Shown here: positions 6,396 to 14,690 of the stretch, one piece after another | Layout: each line of letters begins with the position of its first letter | Position numbering within the stretch: the stretch's first letter is position 1 | Position numbers and translations under genes: made by a program | Assembly (NCBI GenBank): GCA_946496115.1 | Contig: CAMMFK010000015.1 | Coordinates: 1-21,835 of the forward strand | From: an uncultured Clostridium sp. | Lineage (GTDB): Bacteria > Bacillota > Clostridia > TANB77 > CAG-508 | Length of the DNA stretch: 21,835 bases | Reading direction: 5' to 3' | Notes under the pieces: model-generated | What the model was told of the DNA's origin: nothing | Seen by the model: only the letters and a program-made list of their open reading frames with translations | Databases searched by the model: none

Positions 6396-6476
6396 TAATT
6401 TTCTAGACTTTCTAATTAAATATTACAGTTTTATAAGAATTAATATTATGAGACATCTTTCGACAAAATATAACTC

Positions 6477-6505
6477 TTGAAAATTTGCCATATTTGTAAT
6501 ACAAT
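6477..6505 (+). promoter_or_regulatory. Promoter of the acyl-CoA ligase gene
   Basis: TTGAAA (6477-6482), a 17-nt spacer and TACAAT (6500-6505) on the plus strand. It is divergent from the promoter at 6367-6395. The leader is about 25 nt, with GAGG 6 nt before the ATG. Confidence 0.75.
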
Positions 6506-6537
6506 AAGGGTAAATTTTTAATTATAAGAGGTTAATT

Positions 6538-8241
6538 ATGAACAACAAATTATATGAAGGTCAAAAGTTAAATGATTTTAGAGAGCTTGTTAATTTATAT
6601 AAAACAAAATACAAGGACCTTATAGCTTTTGAATATAAAGAATCTCCTGAAAGTAAAGAGCATATAAAGATTACATATGAGCAATTTGCTAAAGATATTG
6701 AAGCTTTGGCTTGCAGTCTATTGGACCTAAACTGTTCAAGAATTGCCGTTATTTCAGATAATAGATATGAATGGTGTGTAAGTTACCTAGCAATTACCAC
6801 TGCTGGGTTAGTTGTTGTTCCACTTGATAAATCTTTGCCTGATAATGAGCTTTTAGACTTATTAGAGCGTAGTGAAGCCGATGGCATCATTTTTAGTGAT
6901 AAATATGTTCATGTATTAAAAGACGCTAATTGCAAATTAAAAATTTGTATGGATTTCCATGAAGATAAAGATGACATTTTGTCTTATTCTAGTTTGTTGA
7001 AAGAAGGTTACACCTTAGATAGAGAAAAATACAATAATTTAAAAATAGATAATAAAGCCATGAGCATTATTTTATTTACATCTGGTACTACAAGTATAGC
7101 AAAAGCTGTTATGCTTTCTCAATATGCTATTTGTATGGACCTTTATGCATTAAGTCAAATGATAGATATTAAAACCTCGGATAAATTTCTATCTTTCTTG
7201 CCTCTTCATCATACATTCGAAAGTACTACAACATTTTTATTTGGTACTTCTTGTGGTATTACAATTGCTATTTGTGATGGATTAAGATACATTCAAAACA
7301 ACTTAGTTGAATACCAAGTTACCGGATTTGTATGTGTTCCTCTTATGCTTGAAATTATGTATAAAAAGATTTTAAAAGAAATAAAAGCTCAAAAGAAGAC
7401 AACTCTTGTTAAAATTATGAGAGTTCTATTTAGGCACAGCAATATTGAAACGAAAAGAAAAATCTTTAAATCTATTATTGATGGCTTAGGTGGCAAACTT
7501 CGTACTATTATTGCTGGTGGAGCTCCTATGGATAAAGAGACTATAAAAGGTTATAATGATTTTGGTTTTGACGTTCATCAAGGTTATGGATTAACTGAAA
7601 CATCTCCTGTTTTGGCTGGTGAAAATAGTTTTAATAAAAAGACTGGTTCTGTTGGTTTTTCTTTACCTACAATTGAGCTCAAAGTGGATAACCCTGATGA
7701 AAATGGTATTGGAGAAATAATAGCCAAAACTCCCGCTATAATGCTAGGTTATTATAAAAACGAAGAAGCCACTGAGGAGGTTCTTAAAAATGGATGGTTT
7801 CATACAGGTGACTTGGGCTATATAGATGATGAAGGTTATGTTTTTATAACTGGTAGAAAAAAAGATATGATTGTTCTTAAGAACGGTAAAAAAATCTTTC
7901 CAGAGGAGATAGAAATACTAATAAATAAACTTCCTTATGTTACAGAAAGCATGGTATTTGGCTCTCTTGATGATTCTAAGCATGATAGAAATACAGATAT
8001 TGTAATTTGTGCTGAAATTATTTACGATGAGGATGAATTAAAAAAAGCCTATCCTAATATTAAGGAAAGCGAATATTGTGATACTATTTGGAATGATATT
8101 AAAACTAAAGTAAACAAGCAAATGCCAGCATACAAATACGTTAGAAGAATTTTAATTTCAACTGAGCCGATTATAAAAACTACTACTCAGAAGATTAAAA
8201 GAAGTGAAGAGCTTAAGAAAATTAAAGAGAAAAATAAATAA
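6538..8241 (+). CDS. AMP-forming acyl-CoA synthetase (long-chain fatty acid ligase type)
   Basis: Activates a carboxylic acid, probably a fatty acid, by adenylation and transfer to CoA. All core motifs of the ANL superfamily are present: phosphate loop LFTSGTTSIAK (181-189), GYGLTETSP (349-357), GWFHTGDLG with the ribose-binding D425, GRKKDMIVLKNGKKIFPEEIE (R440) and the catalytic C-terminal lysine in TTTQKIKR (K552). At 567 aa it is complete and resembles FadD-like AMP-dependent ligases. Substrate length cannot be read from the sequence; ligation to a carrier protein instead of CoA is possible. It is the only plus-strand gene here, with its own promoter. It ends at a hairpin shared with the converging RNase gene. 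Confidence 0.9.
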   Translation: MNNKLYEGQKLNDFRELVNLYKTKYKDLIAFEYKESPESKEHIKITYEQFAKDIEALACSLLDLNCSRIAVISDNRYEWCVSYLAITTAGLVVVPLDKSLPDNELLDLLERSEADGIIFSDKYVHVLKDANCKLKICMDFHEDKDDILSYSSLLKEGYTLDREKYNNLKIDNKAMSIILFTSGTTSIAKAVMLSQYAICMDLYALSQMIDIKTSDKFLSFLPLHHTFESTTTFLFGTSCGITIAICDGLRYIQNNLVEYQVTGFVCVPLMLEIMYKKILKEIKAQKKTTLVKIMRVLFRHSNIETKRKIFKSIIDGLGGKLRTIIAGGAPMDKETIKGYNDFGFDVHQGYGLTETSPVLAGENSFNKKTGSVGFSLPTIELKVDNPDENGIGEIIAKTPAIMLGYYKNEEATEEVLKNGWFHTGDLGYIDDEGYVFITGRKKDMIVLKNGKKIFPEEIEILINKLPYVTESMVFGSLDDSKHDRNTDIVICAEIIYDEDELKKAYPNIKESEYCDTIWNDIKTKVNKQMPAYKYVRRILISTEPIIKTTTQKIKRSEELKKIKEKNK

Positions 8242-8271
8242 TTTTACGTTGGGGGTCCCCAACGTAAAATT
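8241..8271. terminator. Bidirectional terminator between converging genes
   Basis: A perfect 14-bp stem (ATTTTACGTTGGGG at 8241-8254, complement at 8257-8270) with a 2-nt loop lies exactly between the stop codons of the ligase gene (8239-8241) and the RNase gene (8272-8274). A/T runs on both sides let it serve both strands. Confidence 0.85.
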
Positions 8272-9432
8272 TTATCTTCCAAGTATATGCTTTCTTGTAA
8301 TTTCCAAAAGTCCAAGTTTTGTAAATTCTAATACTTGTACTTTTGATCTGTCTTGTTTAAAACATTCTATTATATAATTTCTAATTTCTTCTTTGTCTTT
8401 TTCCTCTTCCATATCAATATAGTCAATTATAATTATTCCACCAATATCTCTTAGTCTAATTTGTTTTGCTATTTCTTTTGTAGCCTCTCTATTTACTTTT
8501 AGTACAGTTCTTTCTAGGTTTTTATTTCCGGTAAATTTACCCGAATTTACATCTATTGCAGTTAGTGCTTCGGTTTTATCTATGGTTATGAATCCACCGC
8601 AACTAAGCCATATTTTTCTTTCTAAATTCATTTTATTTTTTACTTCAAATTTTTCAAGCACATCTTTTTGAACTATTATTTTATCTTTCATAGTTTCAAA
8701 GTGGTCTACAACCTCTTTGTCATTTGTATAAATGTTTTCTAGGTTGTTTTCTGCCAAATCAGTTATTATTTTTCCAACTATTCCGTCATTATCATATATT
8801 TTTACTGGAGCTAAATTCTTGTTTTTTATCTCATTTGCTCTTTTCAATAAATTGTCCCAAAAGTTCAATAATAAATGTATTTCACTAGATATTTCTTCTT
8901 TGCTTTTTCCTTCTGATGCTGTTCTAATAATTACTCCAAAACCTTCTGGCAATTCCTTTTTAGCAATTTCTTTTAACCTTTTTATTTCATCTTCATTTTG
9001 AACTTTTTGAGATATTGTTACAAAGTTTGAATATGGCATTAATATTACTAATTTTCCATTTATTTTTATATCCTTTGTAACTCTTGGGCCTTTTTGCTCA
9101 TTACAATCTCTTTTTACTTGAACTAATATTTCATCTCCCGGTTTTACTATTTTTGCAATGTCATATTTTGATGTGTCTTCGTAAACATTACCAGTCACAT
9201 TGCTAGCTTTAGGTATTATATCTTTTATATGTACTAAAGCGTTTTTTTCTTCTCCAATATCAATAAAAGCTGATTGCATTCCGGGAATTATATTTTTTAT
9301 TTTTCCTAAATATATATTCCCTTCTAACCTCTTTTCAGTATTTTTTTCATTATATAATTCAACAAGTTCGCCATCTTGAACCACAGCCACAACTGTATTT
9401 TCTTTTTGTTTATCTATTAAAATATTATACAT
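8272..9432 (-). CDS. rng: Ribonuclease E/G family protein, short form
   Basis: Single-strand-specific endoribonuclease of the RNase E/G family, acting in rRNA and mRNA processing. An S1-like RNA-binding region (about 36-127, with GNIYLGKIKNIIPGMQSAFIDIG) is followed by the catalytic DNase I-like fold. Both metal-binding aspartates are present: D294 in TAIDVNSGKF and D337 in IIIDYIDME. The protein stops at residue 386, right after LLEITRKHILGR, where longer members continue into the Zn-link (CPxC) and small domain. These are absent and no continuation is seen downstream, since a terminator follows at once. It may be a natural short form. The ATG starts 13 nt after pth, with AGGAAAG upstream, so pth and rng form an operon. 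Confidence 0.88.
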   Translation of the reverse strand: MYNILIDKQKENTVVAVVQDGELVELYNEKNTEKRLEGNIYLGKIKNIIPGMQSAFIDIGEEKNALVHIKDIIPKASNVTGNVYEDTSKYDIAKIVKPGDEILVQVKRDCNEQKGPRVTKDIKINGKLVILMPYSNFVTISQKVQNEDEIKRLKEIAKKELPEGFGVIIRTASEGKSKEEISSEIHLLLNFWDNLLKRANEIKNKNLAPVKIYDNDGIVGKIITDLAENNLENIYTNDKEVVDHFETMKDKIIVQKDVLEKFEVKNKMNLERKIWLSCGGFITIDKTEALTAIDVNSGKFTGNKNLERTVLKVNREATKEIAKQIRLRDIGGIIIIDYIDMEEEKDKEEIRNYIIECFKQDRSKVQVLEFTKLGLLEITRKHILGR

Positions 9433-9445
9433 TTTTTTCTCTTTC

Positions 9446-10003
9446 CTAATTAAATTTGTTCATCGCATTATCAATTCCATCCGTTAAAATAACAGGCACA
9501 GCTTCTGCCGCTTTTTCTATAGATGGAACTAATTTTTCATATTCCTCATCACTTAATTTGCCTATAACATGTGGTATTAGTAGTTCCTTAAACATAGGCT
9601 TTCCTGTACCAATTCTAATATGAACGAAATCTCCTGTTTTTAAAAATTCTAAAACAGACTTCATTCCATTGTGAGTTCCAGCTCCACCCTTTTTTCTAAG
9701 TTTTACTACTCCTACTTCTAAGTCTATATCGTCATAAATTATGATAATATTTTCATTTGGTATTTTGTAAAAGTCCTTGGCTTTAATCACACTTTTTCCA
9801 CTCTCATTCATATATGTTTGTGGTTTTAATAGTATTACCTTTTCTCCTTCTATTTCACCTTTGCCTACCAAGCCTTCAAAGTCTTTTTTGTTAACTTCAA
9901 TATTGTATTTTTCACTTAATTTATTAATGGCGTCAAATCCCATATTGTGCCTTGTTTTGCTATATTCTGGCTCTGGATTACCTAGTCCTACAATTAAATA
10001 CAT
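9446..10003 (-). CDS. pth: Peptidyl-tRNA hydrolase
   Basis: Releases tRNA from peptidyl-tRNA that drops off the ribosome. 185 aa from the ATG at 10003. I prefer this start because Pth proteins begin M-x-LIVGLGNP and because the AAAGGA ribosome site lies inside the longer GTG frame that begins at 10024. Active-site residues are present: N9 (GLGNP), H19 (TRHNMGF), N66 (TYMNESG), D91 (YDDIDL) and N112 (GTHNGMKS). E11 replaces the usual glycine of GLGNPG, a minor change. It follows addB by about 80 nt and precedes rng by 13 nt. Confidence 0.95.
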   Translation of the reverse strand: MYLIVGLGNPEPEYSKTRHNMGFDAINKLSEKYNIEVNKKDFEGLVGKGEIEGEKVILLKPQTYMNESGKSVIKAKDFYKIPNENIIIIYDDIDLEVGVVKLRKKGGAGTHNGMKSVLEFLKTGDFVHIRIGTGKPMFKELLIPHVIGKLSDEEYEKLVPSIEKAAEAVPVILTDGIDNAMNKFN

Positions 10004-10082
10004 TTTACGTTTCGTTCCTTTCACATTTTCTAAAATGTCTAGAAATATTTTATTACAAGTCTTTTTTATGAATAAATGCTAA

Positions 10083-13000
10083 TTACTCATTAATCCTTTT
10101 TGAAATTTCATCCAAAATTTCTTGTCTTGATTTTGTGCCTATATAATTGTATTTATTTCCTGCAAGTTTTGGATTAAACTGGCATATTGATTTATATTCG
10201 CAATAACTACATGGTGTTTTTTTATTGTTTACAGCATAATATGGCTTTAAATCAATATTACCATCTAATATTTCTTTTGAAATTTGCTTGATTAATTTGA
10301 TTGTATATTTTTGTAAATTTTCAAATTCTTCTTTTGTAACTGTTTTTGAATTTTTATAATTTATTTCACCACTGTTATTAATCTCAACAGGAATAATTCC
10401 TGATTTTCCAGTTTGCAAGTTTTTATCCATCATTTTTATTACATTTATATCTGCTAAAACTAAGCCATTCATTTTATAGTTCTTTTTAATAATTTGCTCT
10501 ATTTCTTCTTTAGACATTTCCTTTTTTGCGCTTGCTAGCTTTGGCTTTATTAAAGAAAAGTACAATGCTCCTGCTGGCTCGGCTTCTTTTTTTTGAGTTA
10601 TTGCATCTACATATGTAAGTAATTGTAGTTGTAAGCCCGCAATTACTTTATTTAGCTCAATATCTTTCGTAGAAGATTTATAATCTATTATTCTTATATA
10701 TTTTCCATTTGGTGCTTTTGCTATATCTATTCTATCTATTTTTCCTGTTATAGAAACTCTTTTTCCATCATCAAGTGTCATTTCTATTGGTGGATAAGTA
10801 TTATTTCCAAATTCAAGCTCAGTCTGCATTACATCAAACTCGCTATTTTTTAAGCTTTGCACTATGTATTTCATTGAATAGAATATAACTTTTTTTAATC
10901 TTCTTACTAAATTTCTATATTTAGCAGTTGCTGTAAATATGTAATTTCTAGGCAAAGATAATTTTTCTTCTATTATTTTGTCTAATATTTGCTTTAATTC
11001 TTCATCTGGAATTTCTTTTATATTTTCATTTTCTTTGAAAAATGTGTCAACTACATCGTGCATAAATGAGCCTGTGTCTACTGGCTTTATATCCATTTTT
11101 TCTTTTGAAGATAGCTTTAGACCATATTTTAAATAATATGAAAATTCACATGATTTGTATTGTTCTAGCCTTGATACTGTTGTGTGCAATGTGTCTCCAT
11201 ATAATTTTTGTACATTGTGGCTGTTTATTTTTTCTGGAAGGTTTGTGTATTCTAAACCTTCTAATGCTTTTTCTAATCTATATGAATACTTTGGATTATT
11301 TTTATACCACTGGTAAACCTCATACCAACTTCCATTCATATTATTTATGTGTGAAAGAAGCTCTGAAAAAGTAACTTCTTTTGTGTAAATGTTCATTTCA
11401 GTTTCTTGCGCTTTATCAATGCCATCAGCTTGCATATGGTTTTCATCTTTTTGCTCTTTACTGCCTCTTGCATTTTCTTTTGCTTCATTTGAGTTCATAT
11501 CTTCTATATAGCTACTTTCCTTCAACTTAGGAAATATCTTTCTTATCTTTGAAATAACTGTAGATTTTCTAAGTGGTTTATCATCTACATCACTAGCAGG
11601 ATATGAAATGTACAATTTTTCTTCAGCAGTTGAAAATGCTTTATATATGTTAAAGTTTTCTTCATACATTTTTTCAATTGTACCTTTTGCAAGCTCTATA
11701 CCTTCTTCTTTTAGATTTTCTCTATCTCTATCATTGAAAAATCCTTCTGAGCTTGGTACGCTTGGAAATACTCCGTCATTTACCCCTATAATAAATATTG
11801 CTCTTACTTTATGAGTTTTAGACCTATTTACATCTCCTACTGTAACTTTGTCCTGTGTCTGAGGTATTTGACCTATTTCTTTAACTTGCAAACCTGTTTT
11901 AAGTAGTTTTGCATATGTATCAAATGACATTTTAATATCTTTGAACAAATCTGCTATTTCATCTATTACATCAATAACTGCATTGTAGCTGTCGACATTG
12001 ATTGTTGGTTCTTCTGTAAATGGTTTATTAGACATTTGATTTTCTGCTACCTGACTAATATTGTTTTTATTATTTTCACTAGTATTTTTAACTATGAACT
12101 TATATAATTCTTCACTAATTTTATCTGCTGAATTTTTTGAGCTTAAATTTTTTCTAAACTCTAAAAGTGGAGTAATTACTTCTTTTTGCTCTGTTTCAAA
12201 AGTATCTTCTTCGCCAAAATTCCATGGCTTTTCATACCATTTGCTTCCTTTTATATTCCACTTTATGCAGTAATTTTCTAATTCATACAACCTATCTATT
12301 TTTACAATTCCTGATTTCAAATAATTAAATACCGCTTCATATGACCAGTTCTTGGCGAATATATCTAATATAGCTAAAACATATTTTACAAATATATCAC
12401 TTGTAATATCCTTTTTTTCATCTATGAAAACAGGTATTTCATACTCGCTAAAAATAGCTTTGCACAAGCTTGAATAGTCTTCTAAATTTTTTGTTATTAC
12501 TCCTATATCTCTATATCTGTAGCCTTCTTTTCTTACTAATTTTGAAATTTCTCTTGCAACATTTTCTATTTCTTCATATTGATTTTTGGCTATTGTAAGC
12601 TTTATGTTTTCTACATCTTTATTGTATGACTCATAAGGTAAGTCAAAAATATTTTTCTCTAAGTGTTTCAATTCTTCATTTTTAAATCTATATGAACTTT
12701 CTAGGTGTATTTCATTTTTTATATCTGCTCTTTGTTTTAGAGTTTGAACAGTTTGCTTGTTATCATAAAAAATATCTGCTTCTGGACTTTTAATAACCCT
12801 TAAGTCATCTGTGCATACTGTTACATATATGTCTTTAGCAATTCTGTCTAAGACTTGTATAACATTGTATTCTTGCTTTGTAAATCCTGCAAACTCATCT
12901 ATATAAAATAGGCAATTGTCAAATAAATGGCTACTTTCTATATTTTGCTCAAGTAGCTTTAGCAAATCATTTTCATCAATATAATTATCTTTTAGCTTAT

Positions 13001-13478
13001 CCTCAAACATGGAATATATTGTGTACATATCTTTTATTTTTAATTTTAAATATGTATCTTTTGTTTTGTCCATTTTTTCTTTTAACATTTCTGCTGTTAT
13101 GGCATGTTTTTTGAACTCAGTTATTTGAGTTAATATTAAATCTATATTTTCTAAATTTTTGCCTAAAAAGTTAAGTTCTTTTTGAGCTTCATCTAAAAGT
13201 GATGACACAATCATGGCTTTTCCGGATTTACCTATGTTTTTTAGGTTACCACCCAAAGTTTCTTGCAACACTCTATATGCCATTCTTTCAAAAGATAATA
13301 CTTCTACTTTTGTTGTAGCACCTTCATCTAAAGTTTCTAAAAGCTTTTTTTCTGCTGTGAAAGAAAATTGCTCTGGTGTTATTATGTATGTTTTAGGCAC
13401 TGTTTCTAGTTCACTTTTGATTTTATTATATATATATTCACTTTTTCCACTACCGCTTCTACCATAAATAATGTTCAA
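10083..13478 (-). CDS. addB: ATP-dependent helicase/nuclease subunit AddB
   Basis: Subunit of the AddAB helicase-nuclease that resects double-strand breaks for recombination (the Firmicute counterpart of RecBCD). I start it at the TTG at 13478: AAAGGAAG lies 6 nt upstream, and AddB proteins begin just before the Walker A motif. The open frame to 13568 runs into a palindromic repeat. From this start the protein is 1131 aa, with NIIYGRSGSGKS at 2-13, the RecB-type nuclease core (GSFMHDVVD H807, D915, IIDYKSS D932/K934, GLQLQLLTY) and four 4Fe-4S cysteines (C777, C1090, C1093, C1099). Two hydrophilic low-complexity inserts occur near 463-498 and 659-698. addA is not in the window. It is followed by pth. 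Confidence 0.93.
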   Translation of the reverse strand: MNIIYGRSGSGKSEYIYNKIKSELETVPKTYIITPEQFSFTAEKKLLETLDEGATTKVEVLSFERMAYRVLQETLGGNLKNIGKSGKAMIVSSLLDEAQKELNFLGKNLENIDLILTQITEFKKHAITAEMLKEKMDKTKDTYLKLKIKDMYTIYSMFEDKLKDNYIDENDLLKLLEQNIESSHLFDNCLFYIDEFAGFTKQEYNVIQVLDRIAKDIYVTVCTDDLRVIKSPEADIFYDNKQTVQTLKQRADIKNEIHLESSYRFKNEELKHLEKNIFDLPYESYNKDVENIKLTIAKNQYEEIENVAREISKLVRKEGYRYRDIGVITKNLEDYSSLCKAIFSEYEIPVFIDEKKDITSDIFVKYVLAILDIFAKNWSYEAVFNYLKSGIVKIDRLYELENYCIKWNIKGSKWYEKPWNFGEEDTFETEQKEVITPLLEFRKNLSSKNSADKISEELYKFIVKNTSENNKNNISQVAENQMSNKPFTEEPTINVDSYNAVIDVIDEIADLFKDIKMSFDTYAKLLKTGLQVKEIGQIPQTQDKVTVGDVNRSKTHKVRAIFIIGVNDGVFPSVPSSEGFFNDRDRENLKEEGIELAKGTIEKMYEENFNIYKAFSTAEEKLYISYPASDVDDKPLRKSTVISKIRKIFPKLKESSYIEDMNSNEAKENARGSKEQKDENHMQADGIDKAQETEMNIYTKEVTFSELLSHINNMNGSWYEVYQWYKNNPKYSYRLEKALEGLEYTNLPEKINSHNVQKLYGDTLHTTVSRLEQYKSCEFSYYLKYGLKLSSKEKMDIKPVDTGSFMHDVVDTFFKENENIKEIPDEELKQILDKIIEEKLSLPRNYIFTATAKYRNLVRRLKKVIFYSMKYIVQSLKNSEFDVMQTELEFGNNTYPPIEMTLDDGKRVSITGKIDRIDIAKAPNGKYIRIIDYKSSTKDIELNKVIAGLQLQLLTYVDAITQKKEAEPAGALYFSLIKPKLASAKKEMSKEEIEQIIKKNYKMNGLVLADINVIKMMDKNLQTGKSGIIPVEINNSGEINYKNSKTVTKEEFENLQKYTIKLIKQISKEILDGNIDLKPYYAVNNKKTPCSYCEYKSICQFNPKLAGNKYNYIGTKSRQEILDEISKRINE

Positions 13479-13545
13479 AGTTTGCTTCCTTTCTATGAGC
13501 TTTAAAAGTTCGAGATCTAAAATTACATATTTTCTGCTTATTTCC

Positions 13546-13664
13546 GACCAATATATATTCTTCCGCATTTCACTGCGCGGGTCGCTATTCGCTCCAGCTT
13601 GCCCGCTGCACTCCGCTCCTACGTCGCCTACGTTCGCTGAAATGCTCTAGAACATATATTGGTC
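13546..13664. repeat. 119-bp palindromic GC-rich element
   Basis: Terminal inverted repeats GACCAATATATATTC (13546-13560) and GAACATATATTGGTC (13650-13664) match at 14 of 15 positions. A second pair, GCATTTCA (13565-13572) and TGAAATGC (13638-13645), shares the same centre (13605). The core (about 13573-13637) is strikingly GC-rich, with a GCGGG/CCCGC hairpin, against the AT-rich genome. It looks like a non-autonomous mobile or REP/MITE-like element placed between the glycosylase gene and addB. Confidence 0.7.
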
Positions 13665-13676
13665 TTTTATACAGTT

Positions 13677-14531
13677 TTAAGCATTTTCCCTTTTCCAATA
13701 AAACAAATATTGTTGAGCTAGACCTTTCATCGCTCCAAATTTTTCATTTGCTAGCTTTTGAATTTCATTTTTTGTTACTTTGTTTTCATCAGCATTTTTG
13801 ATGTATAGTTCGTTCATAACTCTTCTTACCCACACATCTATTGGAAATACATCAAATCTTTTTAATGTTGAGAATAGTAAAATACAATCCGCTACTTTAG
13901 GGCCTACTCCTGAAAGTCTTAATAGTTCTTCGCGAGCTTTTTTTGTTGGCATTTTACTTAATCCGTTTAAATCTACCTCTTTGTCTAAAATCATGTGAGT
14001 AGTTTCATATAGCCTTATATCTCTAAATCCTAATCCTAAACTTCTAAAATCTTGTACACTTACATTTTTTAGCTGTTCTGGAGTTGGAAAAGTGTAATAC
14101 TCTTTTCCTTCATACTCTATTTTGTTCCCATATGCTTTTGATAATCTTTCTATAATTCCTTTTATTCTTGGAATATTATTGTTTGCAGATATTATAAATG
14201 AAATTATTGTTTCCCATAAATCTTGGTTTAGTATTCTTATTCCTTTTCCATATTCTACACTTGTTTTAAGATTATCATCTATTTTAGATAATTCTTCTTT
14301 TATCTTAGAATAGTCTCTATTTAAATCAAAATAATTTGTACATATTTTTTCTATATTGCCTTCACATATACCTTTGAATATTACTTCATCATCTTTTTTG
14401 TCCACATTTAGTACATTTTTGTGGAAAACTCCTGTATAACTACCGTTTTCTTCTTTATTCCATCTAAAACATTGTCCACATTCAAAAATGTCTGCTAGTT
14501 CAAATGTGTCTGATTTGATTCTGTATTCCAC
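13677..14531 (-). CDS. ogg: 8-oxoguanine DNA glycosylase (OGG1-type)
   Basis: Bifunctional base-excision-repair enzyme that removes 8-oxoguanine. The N-terminal OGG domain has the clostridial ECGQCFRWN motif. The helix-hairpin-helix-GPD motif is LSGVGPKVADC, with catalytic lysine K212 and aspartate D232 (FPIDVWVRR). I use the GTG at 14531 (284 aa): AAAGGA lies 12 nt upstream, and a start shortly before CGQCF is normal for the family. The open frame to 14687 would add 52 residues, but these are encoded mostly by a palindromic repeat and look spurious. The 12-nt spacing is long, so the exact start is uncertain. It lies between the Elp3-like gene and addB, with a repeat element on either side. 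Confidence 0.88.
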   Translation of the reverse strand: MEYRIKSDTFELADIFECGQCFRWNKEENGSYTGVFHKNVLNVDKKDDEVIFKGICEGNIEKICTNYFDLNRDYSKIKEELSKIDDNLKTSVEYGKGIRILNQDLWETIISFIISANNNIPRIKGIIERLSKAYGNKIEYEGKEYYTFPTPEQLKNVSVQDFRSLGLGFRDIRLYETTHMILDKEVDLNGLSKMPTKKAREELLRLSGVGPKVADCILLFSTLKRFDVFPIDVWVRRVMNELYIKNADENKVTKNEIQKLANEKFGAMKGLAQQYLFYWKRENA

Positions 14532-14564
14532 TTTAAATCTTGTTCCTTTCTTATTGCATGAATC

Positions 14565-14690
14565 TAGTTGGAAAAGAATTGTGCTTTTGGCTAGGCGCTC
14601 AAAAAAGAAATACCGGAAGCGTATGTAACTATACGCTGAGGATTTTCTTTTGTAGAGCAACGACGCCAAAACGCAATTATTTTTCAACTA
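14565..14690. repeat. 126-bp palindromic MITE-like element
   Basis: A long imperfect palindrome centred at 14627.5. The ends TAGTTGGAAAAGAATTG (14565-14581) and CAATTATTTTTCAACTA (14674-14690) match at 15 of 17 positions. Inner arms 14579-14600 and 14655-14676 are similar, and a perfect 7-bp core hairpin is AGCGTAT/ATACGCT (14618-14637). All three pairs share the same centre. If the outer TA is a target duplication, the terminal repeats are GTTG...CAAC, as in TA-targeting MITEs. It begins 1 nt after the stop codon of the Elp3-like gene. Confidence 0.65.

Noticed and set aside
4943..6537. A complete diversity-generating retroelement within the window
   Set aside because: No reverse transcriptase, accessory Avd-like gene or second copy of the variable segment was found anywhere in the 21.8 kb.
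8241..8271. The perfect 14-bp palindrome as a mobile repeat
   Set aside because: Its position exactly between two converging stop codons, with A/T runs on both sides, is fully explained by a bidirectional terminator.
13479..13568. A 30-residue N-terminal extension of AddB
   Set aside because: Its ATG lies in the palindromic element without a ribosome site; AAAGGAAG precedes the TTG just before the Walker A region.
14532..14687. A 52-residue N-terminal extension of the 8-oxoguanine glycosylase
   Set aside because: It is encoded mostly by the palindromic element and is unlike the family; a ribosome site precedes the internal GTG.
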